Below, piece by piece: positions 58,279-64,000 of a stretch of DNA of 64,000 nucleotides. Numbering within the stretch: the first letter of the stretch is position 1; each line of letters starts with the position of its first letter. A model generated the notes under the pieces. It saw only the letters and a list, made by a program, of their open reading frames with translations. It did no database searches and had not been told where the DNA came from. Where the stretch lies: NCBI GenBank assembly GCA_044867785.1, contig JBIOVM010000025.1:1-64000 (forward strand), in the 5' to 3' direction. A program made the translations under genes and the position numbers. Source of the DNA: DASRDR01 sp044867785 (GTDB taxonomy: Bacteria > Methylomirabilota > Methylomirabilia > Rokubacteriales > DASRDR01).

Positions 58279-59373
58279 TCAGCGCACGAGGATGCAGCTC
58301 CGCGGCTCGATCCGGACGACGACGGCCTGGTCGACGGCGAAGCGCGGCGCGGGCGGCCCGGCGACGCGCAGGGCGGTCACGGTCCCGGCGATGGCCACCT
58401 GGTAGTCCATCGCATCGCCGAAGTAGGCGGCGCGCGTGACCTTCCCCGGGAAGACGTTGGCCGGGCCGGGCTCGGGCTGGGCCCCCGGGCCGTCGCTCGC
58501 CGCGGACAGGAGCGCGATCGTGTGCGGGCGGATCGAGACGGAGACGGGCGTCCCCGGCGGATGCTCCGGCCCCGCCGCCGTGATGAGCTCCAAGCCGCCC
58601 GTGCAGACGACGCGCCCGTCGGCGGCCACGTCCCCGCGGAGGAGGTTCGTCCGCCCGATGAAGCCCGCGACGAACGCGGTGGCGGGCCGCTCGTAGATCT
58701 CGACCGGCGTGCCGACCTGCTCGATGCCCCCCGCGTTCATCACCGCGATGCGGTCCGAGGTCACCATCGCCTCGGCCTGGTCGTGGGTCACGTAGATGGT
58801 CGTGATCTGGAGCGCCTCGTGCACGCGCCGGATCTCGAACCGCATCTCCTCGCGGAGGTGCGCGTCCAGGTTCGAGAGCGGCTCGTCCAGGAGCAGGATG
58901 GCCGGTTCCACGATCAGCGCCCGCGCGAGCGCGACCCGCTGCTGCTGACCGCCGGAGAGCTCCCCCGGGTAGCGCGCGGCGAAGCCCTCGAGGCGCACGA
59001 GGGCGAGCGCCTGCTGGAGCCGCCGCGGCCACTCGGCCCGCGGCACGCCGCGGAACTTGAGCCCGTACGTCACGTTCTCGGCCACGGTCTTGTGAGGCCA
59101 GACGGCGTACGACTGGAAGAGCATGCTCATCCCGCGCCGCTCGGGCGGCACCGCCACGCCCGCCGCCGAGAGGCGGACGTCGCCGAGCCAGATCTCCCCG
59201 GTGTCGGGCGTCAGGAAGCCCGCGATGAGGCGGAGCGTCGTCGTCTTCCCGCAGCCGGAGGGGCCGAGGAGCGACAGGAGCTCCCCGTGACGGATCGCCA
59301 GCGTGAGATCCCGGACGGCCGCGACGTTCTCGCCGTATCGCTTGGTGAGCGCCTGCAGGCGGACCCCGGCCAT
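58279..59373 (-). CDS. Fe3+/spermidine-type ABC transporter ATP-binding protein
   Basis: A 364-residue ATPase. LQALTKRYGENVAAVRDLTL leads to Walker A GPSGCGKTTTLRLIAG, Q-loop MLFQSYAVWPHKTV, signature LSGGQQQRVALARAL, Walker B ILLLDEPLSNLDAHLREEM and switch His in YVTHDQAEAM. The C-terminal TOBE-type domain (ANVFPGKVTRAAYFGDAMDYQV) is regulatory. This belongs to the FbpC/PotA group. It is the last of a three-gene import operon, 8 bp after the permease gene. Confidence 0.92.
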   Translation of the reverse strand: MAGVRLQALTKRYGENVAAVRDLTLAIRHGELLSLLGPSGCGKTTTLRLIAGFLTPDTGEIWLGDVRLSAAGVAVPPERRGMSMLFQSYAVWPHKTVAENVTYGLKFRGVPRAEWPRRLQQALALVRLEGFAARYPGELSGGQQQRVALARALIVEPAILLLDEPLSNLDAHLREEMRFEIRRVHEALQITTIYVTHDQAEAMVTSDRIAVMNAGGIEQVGTPVEIYERPATAFVAGFIGRTNLLRGDVAADGRVVCTGGLELITAAGPEHPPGTPVSVSIRPHTIALLSAASDGPGAQPEPGPANVFPGKVTRAAYFGDAMDYQVAIAGTVTALRVAGPPAPRFAVDQAVVVRIEPRSCILVR

Positions 59374-59381
59374 GCCGCGGA

Positions 59382-61088
59382 TCAGGTCTGCAGGAAGCGG
59401 CGGCCCAGGAAGCGCTGCGCCACGGCGACCAGGGCGAGCGTGAGCCCGAGCAGGAGGATCCCGAGCGCCGACACGGCTTCCCAGAGGCCCTCCTCGTAGA
59501 GCGAGTAGATGACGACCGACACGACGCGGGAGCGAGTCGTGAAGAGCAGGATCGAGGAGGACAGCTCGCGGATGCTCGGGAGGAAGACCAGGAGCCACGC
59601 CGAGACGAGCCCCGCGCTGAACAGCGGCATCGTCACGTCCTTGAACGCCACCAGACGGTTCGCGCCGAGCGTGCGCGCCGCGTCCTCGAGGTCCGCGTGC
59701 ACCGTCTGGATGGCGGCATGACAGGCCGTGTAGGCGATCGGCAGGTACTTGGTCAGATACGCCACGAAGATGATCCAGATCGTGCCGTACAGGAGAATCG
59801 GCGGCCGCGAGTAGGCCTTGAAGAGGCCGATGGAGAGCACGATCCCGGGGATCGCGAGCGGCGCCATGGCGAGGAAGGCGAGCGCCGGCGCGCCCCGAAT
59901 GAGCCGCCGCTGGGCGACGTAGGCGATCGCGCCCATGAGGAGGGCGGCGAGCGTGGCCGTGACGGTGGCGAGCTCGAGCGTGTTCACGATGGCGGCCCGC
60001 GTCGGGTCGAACTCGAACAGGACGTAGCGGAAGTTGCGGAGCGTGAGGTTCTGCCACGACCAGCCGAGGCCCCACGCCTTGGCGAGCGCGGCCCGGAGGA
60101 GGGCGAAGTACGGCAGCCCGATCGAGAGCAGGAGGACCACCCCGCACGCGCCGAAGGCGGTCCACCGCCATCGCCCGAGCGCGACCGCCGGCGCGGCTGC
60201 CGCCCGCCCGCCCACCGTGGCGTAGCCGCGCCGGCCCATGAGCCGCCGCTGGACCCACAGGAGCGCGATTGCCACCAAGAGGAGCGGCATCGCGTAGGCC
60301 GCCGCCACCTCGACCTTCGGCGGGTAGTGGAAGAAGGCCCAGATCTGGGTGGTCATGACGTGGAAGCGCGCCGGGATGGCGAGCATCGCAGGGGCGCCGA
60401 AGAGCACGAGCGCTTCGAGGAACGCGAGGATGAAGCCGCCGACGATCGCCGGGAGCGCCAGCGGCAGGGTGATCGTGCGCATGACCGCGAGCCGGCCGGC
60501 TCCCGCGATCCGCGCGGCCTCCTCGAGGTCGGCCGGCGTCGCGGCCAGGGCGGCGCTGGTCAGGATGAAGACCACCGGGAAGGTGTAGAGGCTGGTCACG
60601 TAGATCAGCCCGGGCATCGAGAAGATGTTGACGAGCGGCCCCTCGGCCCCGGTGATCGCGCGGTAGAGGACGTTGAAGAGCCCGGCGTTCGGCCCGGCCA
60701 GGATCACGTAGGCGGTGGCGCCGAGGAAGGACGGCGTGACGAACGCGGCGATCGTGAACGTCCGGACGACGGCCTTCCCGGGCATGTCGGTCCGCGTGAC
60801 GAGCCACGCCATCGGCGCGCCGACGAGGACGCTCAGCACGCCGACCGACATCGCGTAGACGAGGGAATTCCCGACCGGGCCCTGGTAGATGGCCTCGCCG
60901 AACGCTTCGAGGAAGTTCCCGAGGGTGAAGCCGGCGCCCTCGGGCGCCCGGACGGCGGTGAGGAGCAGGATGGCGAGCGGCGCGACGACGAGGACGGCGA
61001 GGATCGCCGCGGAGAGAAACCAGACCCCGGGGGCGGCGTCGACCCGCCTCCGCGTCCCCCCCGCGGTCCCCGCCGCCGCGCCCGGCAT
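59382..61088 (-). CDS. Fe3+-type ABC transporter permease (fused, FbpB-like)
   Basis: A 568-residue membrane protein made of two fused permease halves, each with six hydrophobic helices. The first EAA loop is LEEAARIAGAGRLAVMRTITLPLALP and the second LEDAARTLGANRLVAFKDVTMPLFSAG. This two-in-one plan is typical of FbpB/ThiP-like importers for iron or thiamine-type ligands. The start is the ATG at 61088, four bases after the binding-protein stop at 61093. It forms the membrane pore for the preceding binding protein. Confidence 0.92.
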   Translation of the reverse strand: MPGAAAGTAGGTRRRVDAAPGVWFLSAAILAVLVVAPLAILLLTAVRAPEGAGFTLGNFLEAFGEAIYQGPVGNSLVYAMSVGVLSVLVGAPMAWLVTRTDMPGKAVVRTFTIAAFVTPSFLGATAYVILAGPNAGLFNVLYRAITGAEGPLVNIFSMPGLIYVTSLYTFPVVFILTSAALAATPADLEEAARIAGAGRLAVMRTITLPLALPAIVGGFILAFLEALVLFGAPAMLAIPARFHVMTTQIWAFFHYPPKVEVAAAYAMPLLLVAIALLWVQRRLMGRRGYATVGGRAAAAPAVALGRWRWTAFGACGVVLLLSIGLPYFALLRAALAKAWGLGWSWQNLTLRNFRYVLFEFDPTRAAIVNTLELATVTATLAALLMGAIAYVAQRRLIRGAPALAFLAMAPLAIPGIVLSIGLFKAYSRPPILLYGTIWIIFVAYLTKYLPIAYTACHAAIQTVHADLEDAARTLGANRLVAFKDVTMPLFSAGLVSAWLLVFLPSIRELSSSILLFTTRSRVVSVVIYSLYEEGLWEAVSALGILLLGLTLALVAVAQRFLGRRFLQT

Positions 61089-61092
61089 CGCC

Positions 61093-62118
61093 TCAGACCC
61101 CGAACAGCTCGCGGAACTTCTTCTTCACCTCGTCGTCCCGCTTCTGCATCTCCTCCGGGTCGACCTTGATCAGCTTGAGCTCCTTGAGCGGGCGCTTGTC
61201 CTTGGGATACGTCACGGCCTCGTTCGGGACGTAGAGACCGTCGTCGGCGAGGAGCTGCTGGGCGTCCTTGTCGAACAGGAAGTCCGTGAAGACCTTCGCG
61301 GCGTTCGGGTGCGGGGCCTTGGCCAGGATGGCGTTGGCCGAGGTCACGAAGGGCACGCCCTCGGCGGGGAAGACGATCTGGATGGGGTTGCCCTTCTTGA
61401 CCTCGCGATAGATGTTGTACTCACCCGTCGCGCCGACCCAGGCCTCGCCGCCGGACAGCTTCATCGGCGGATCCTCCGCCGACTGGACGACGAGGGGGTT
61501 GTTCTTCGCCAACGCGGTGTAGTAGTCCCAGCCGCCCATCACGGGCAGCAGGCCGATGATCCCGGTCATCACGACGCCGCTGTAGCCCGGATGCGCGTGG
61601 ACCAGCTTGCCCTTCCACTTCGGGTCGGCGAGGTCCTTCCAGGCCTTGGGCGCGTCGGCGGCGCTCACCTTCTGCGTGTTGTAGCCGATCACGTAGGGCG
61701 TGCCGCGCAGGATCGTGTAGAGCCCGTCCTTGTCGCGGAAATCCGCACGGAACTTGTCCGCGCCCGCCGGGAGGTAGCGCATGAGCATGTTCTTCTGCTG
61801 GAACTCGAGGAAGTGCGAGATGTCGGAGGTGTGGACGACGTCGGCGACGGCGAGCCCCGCCCCCGCCTCCTGCATGACCTTCTGGAAGACGCGCTGAGAG
61901 CCGTCGCGCATCAGCTCGCACGTGATGCCGAGCGCCTTCTTGTTGAACGCGTCGCAGGCCTTCTGCGCGACCGACAGCCCGAGGGACGAGTACCAGACGA
62001 CCTTCCCTTCCTTCTTCGCGGCCTCCATCACCGCCGGGTCGGCGGCGTCGACCCGGGCGGCGAGCCCGAGGACGAGGGCGAGTCCGGTCAGGAGCTTCCA
62101 GAGTCTTCGTCGTGCCAT
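61093..62118 (-). CDS. Fe3+-type ABC transporter substrate-binding protein
   Basis: A 341-residue family 1 binding protein. Signal peptide MARRRLWKLLTGLALVLGLA, cleavage near VDAAD. The mature part opens PAVMEAAKKEGKVVWYSSLGLSVAQKACDAFNKK, then VVHTSDISHFLEFQ, PYVIGYNTQKV and AWKDLADPKWKGKLV, and ends VFTDFLFDKDAQQLLADDGLYVPN, the AfuA/FutA pattern. The iron-binding Tyr set cannot be checked with certainty; a related subgroup carries organic acids or thiamine. The ATG has a good AAGGAG ribosome site. It starts the operon 32 bp after the MmgE/PrpD gene, so a link to that enzyme's substrate is possible. Confidence 0.86.
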   Translation of the reverse strand: MARRRLWKLLTGLALVLGLAARVDAADPAVMEAAKKEGKVVWYSSLGLSVAQKACDAFNKKALGITCELMRDGSQRVFQKVMQEAGAGLAVADVVHTSDISHFLEFQQKNMLMRYLPAGADKFRADFRDKDGLYTILRGTPYVIGYNTQKVSAADAPKAWKDLADPKWKGKLVHAHPGYSGVVMTGIIGLLPVMGGWDYYTALAKNNPLVVQSAEDPPMKLSGGEAWVGATGEYNIYREVKKGNPIQIVFPAEGVPFVTSANAILAKAPHPNAAKVFTDFLFDKDAQQLLADDGLYVPNEAVTYPKDKRPLKELKLIKVDPEEMQKRDDEVKKKFRELFGV

Positions 62119-62150
62119 GGGCGTTCTCCTTCCGTCGTCGTTGTCCGGGC

Positions 62151-63536
62151 TCACGCGGCGCGCCGGAGCGCCGCGGCGGCGGCCGTCACGTCCTCCACGC
62201 CCTCCAGCGCGAGCAGGCGCTCACAGAGCGTGTCCACCTGGGCGCGGGGCAGCGCCCGCGCGGCGTTCGCTCGAAATTTCGCCACGAGCTCCTCGGGAGC
62301 GAGCGGGTGCTCGGGGCCGCCCCGCGGGGCGTCCTGCGTCTCTTCCAGCACGCGCCCGTCGGCGAGCTCGACGCGCACGTGCCCCGTGAAGCGCCGGGGG
62401 TAGGGCAGGCTCGCGTCCACCACGTAGCCGACCTTGCCGGCTACCTCCAGGATACGCGGATCCCGCGTCCACGCCTCGGTGAAGCCGTCCACGCCCGCCT
62501 GGCCCTCCACGAGGACGAGGGCGATGCAGTACGGCAGGCTGAACTTGGCGCCGTAGGGCGTCGTCGGGCGCCGCTTCTCCGCGAGCGGCTCCCAGAGCCG
62601 GTGCACCGGGCCCTCGGCCGTCCGGCAGAGGATCGCGCGGATCGCCGTCGGGTCGAACCCGGGGCGCGTCCGGATCCGCGCCGCGCAGTCCATGTAGGGC
62701 TGGTTGATCGAGCCGCACGGGTAAGCCTTGAACATGAGCCGCTGGATGGCCCATTCGCGCCCGAGTCCCTCGGCGAGCGCGGCGAGCCGCGCCGCGTCGG
62801 GGGGCTCGCCGCCGAAGACGCGGTAGAAGCCGTGGGTGCCCTCGAACACCGTCCGGGGGCCCGTGAATCCGGCCTGCGCCAGGTGGGCCGCCACGACGCC
62901 CGCATGGGCGGCCCATCCCGCGTGCAGGCGCTTGGTCCACGAGCCGTCGGCCAAGTACTCGATGATGCCGCTCGCCTGGCTGCCGCACAGCGCGAACGCC
63001 ATGGCGAGCTCGCCCGCCGTCAGGCCGAGGAGGCGGCCCGTGGCGGCGGCCGCGCCGAACGAGCCGCAGAGGGCGGTGGGATGGAAGCCGCGCCGGTGGA
63101 ACGCGCCGGGGCAGGCGCTGCCGACCGCGGCCATCACCTCGACCCCCGCGACGAGCGCCGTCAGCACCTCGGCGCCCGAGGCGTGGCGTGCCTCCCCGAC
63201 CGCGACGGCGGCCGTCGCGCAACAGGCGCCCGTGTGGACGATGGCCTCCTCCAACGTGTCGTCGTAGTCGAGCCCGTGGGCCAGAGTGCCATTCGCCAGG
63301 ACGGCGGCGGCCGTGCCCACCTGGGCCCGCCCACCCCAGAGGCTCGCCTCGGGAGGGCCCCCGAGGCGGCGCGCCACCGTCTGGACGCTCTCGGCGAAAT
63401 CGTCCGGGGCCGCCGCCAGCGCCACGCCGACGGTGTCCAAGAGAAGGCGCCCGGCCTGTTCGACCACCTCCCGTGGCACCGCGGTCGGGGCGAGCCCTGC
63501 GGCGAAGGTTCCGAGCCTCTGGGCGTAGGTCTCCAT
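62151..63536 (-). CDS. MmgE/PrpD family protein
   Basis: A 461-residue protein of the MmgE/PrpD (2-methylcitrate dehydratase) superfamily. Landmarks are LLLDTVGVALAAAP, AAVLANGTLAHGLDYDDTLEEAIVHTGA (catalytic-site region), ACPGAFHRRGFHPTALCGSFGAAAATGRLLGL, FKAYPCGSINQPYMD, and PYGAKFSLPYCIALVLVEG. The family dehydrates or decarboxylates tricarboxylates such as methylcitrate and cis-aconitate; the substrate here is not known. It is the first gene of the operon with the Fe3+-type ABC importer, which hints that the importer may bring its carboxylate substrate. The ATG at 63536 is preferred over the longer open frame to 63653. Confidence 0.88.
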   Translation of the reverse strand: METYAQRLGTFAAGLAPTAVPREVVEQAGRLLLDTVGVALAAAPDDFAESVQTVARRLGGPPEASLWGGRAQVGTAAAVLANGTLAHGLDYDDTLEEAIVHTGACCATAAVAVGEARHASGAEVLTALVAGVEVMAAVGSACPGAFHRRGFHPTALCGSFGAAAATGRLLGLTAGELAMAFALCGSQASGIIEYLADGSWTKRLHAGWAAHAGVVAAHLAQAGFTGPRTVFEGTHGFYRVFGGEPPDAARLAALAEGLGREWAIQRLMFKAYPCGSINQPYMDCAARIRTRPGFDPTAIRAILCRTAEGPVHRLWEPLAEKRRPTTPYGAKFSLPYCIALVLVEGQAGVDGFTEAWTRDPRILEVAGKVGYVVDASLPYPRRFTGHVRVELADGRVLEETQDAPRGGPEHPLAPEELVAKFRANAARALPRAQVDTLCERLLALEGVEDVTAAAAALRRAA

Positions 63537-63667
63537 CGGTCGTCGCGCGCGATGCTTACAAGCCCGTATCATGGGCCGCGCAGGGGCGTCAAGGATGGGA
63601 CGGCGCGGCCGCGCGGCGGTCCTCGCCGGACCCGGCTGCGGATCGGCACGCACGAGGAGGTCTCGCG

Positions 63668-64000
63668 GTGGTGAACCATGGGCGACTGAGCATGTCGGTG
63701 GGCGAGGCGATGTTCACGCAGCGATCGATTCGAACGTTCCGGCCGGACCCGATCCCGGTCTCGGACCTCCGACTGGTGCTGGAGGCGGCCGTGCGGGCCC
63801 CGAACGGGGGCAACCGCCAGATCGGGCGGTTCCTGGTGGTGACCGACCGGGCGCGGATCGCTCGGTTCGGCGCGCTCTACCATGAAGCCTGGTGGGCGAA
63901 GCGCCGGGACGAGCATGGCTGGACCGGGCCCGCGGACATTCCGCCCGACGCGCCGAACTACCGGGCGGCCGCCGGGCTCGCCGACCACATGCGGGACGTG
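63668..64000 (+). CDS. Nitroreductase family protein, partial
   Basis: The frame runs off the right edge after 111 codons. MVNHGRLSMSVGEAMFTQRSIRTFRPDPIPVSDLRLVLEAAVRAPNGGNRQ is the FMN-binding opening of nitroreductases (RS.R.F...pv....l..il.aA..APsg.N.Q), and FLVVTDRARIARFGALY follows. A strong ribosome site GAGGAGG (63654-63660) sits 7 nt before GTG 63668, so this start is better than the ATG at 63692. It is divergent from the MmgE/PrpD operon; the promoters share the 131-bp gap. The C-terminal FMN contacts are outside the window. Confidence 0.8.
   Translation, partial: MVNHGRLSMSVGEAMFTQRSIRTFRPDPIPVSDLRLVLEAAVRAPNGGNRQIGRFLVVTDRARIARFGALYHEAWWAKRRDEHGWTGPADIPPDAPNYRAAAGLADHMRDV

Noticed and set aside
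1..64000. Long reverse- and alternate-frame ORFs across most genes (for example 800-1,100 codons antisense to dnaE2 and aceB)
   Set aside because: They are Arg/Pro/Gly-rich, lack recognisable motifs and mirror real genes; high GC removes stop codons from other frames.
1..64000. CRISPR arrays, tRNA and rRNA genes
   Set aside because: No regularly spaced direct repeats, no cloverleaf with CCA-type ends and no rRNA-like blocks seen.

Overview
The window is very GC-rich, gene-dense double-stranded chromosomal DNA. Genes are tightly packed, with many 4-bp ATGA/GTGA overlaps, frequent GTG starts and short gaps. It carries Gram-negative envelope genes (a Pal/OmpA-type lipoprotein, YidD), several solute-binding-protein ABC importers, an imuA-imuB-dnaE2 mutasome and many sensory proteins. 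This fits a soil or subsurface bacterium of the Candidatus Rokubacteria/Methylomirabilota or deltaproteobacterial type. That placement is inference from style and gene content, not from a marker gene. I saw no rRNA, tRNA, CRISPR array, prophage or intact transposase.

Layout. 1-3.2 kb: tail of an enolase-superfamily enzyme, a Gfo/Idh/MocA oxidoreductase, yidD, a DUF1059 protein, an ECF sigma/anti-sigma pair and a MOSC protein. 3.3-10.2 kb: the error-prone repair cassette imuA-imuB ... dnaE2, interrupted by about 1.4 kb of restriction-modification debris (an ORF6N gene with a palindrome upstream, hsdS and hsdR fragments, a broken DUF4160 gene). 10.3-14.4 kb: a methyltransferase, a Pal-like lipoprotein, then a promoter plus TPP riboswitch in front of a PhnDCE-type ABC importer. 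14.5-18.9 kb: malate synthase A, a nitroreductase-like protein, a cupin and a polysaccharide deacetylase. 18.9-25.1 kb: a glycan cluster of four glycosyltransferases with a histidine phosphatase and a methyltransferase. 25.3-34.7 kb: a dipeptide/oligopeptide-type importer (ATPases, permeases and a convergent binding protein) with an unusual ABC-exporter-like protein and a cyclic-nucleotide-binding protein inserted. 34.9-49 kb: small exported proteins and a methyltransferase, then a signalling block: c-type-heme HAMP sensor, two class III cyclases, the DUF2868/DUF3482 GTPase pair, and a six-GAF hybrid histidine kinase split by an 8-bp tandem duplication. 49-58 kb: SDR, PA14 protein, radical SAM protein, RecQ and a giant NtrC-like/cyclase-like/AAA/TPR regulator. 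58-64 kb: a Fe3+-type ABC importer with an MmgE/PrpD protein, then a partial nitroreductase.

How genes work together: the mutasome genes make a damage-tolerance polymerase complex. The riboswitch implies that the PhnDCE-like importer moves thiamine or a precursor rather than phosphonate. The cyclases and the cNMP-binding protein suggest a local second-messenger circuit. The most notable unexplained signals are: (1) a ~45-bp element placed exactly 6 nt upstream of the start codons of two unrelated genes; (2) the exporter-like ABC protein with a ~270-residue insertion and lost catalytic residues; (3) the ORF6N palindrome whose half-site recurs inside the gene.
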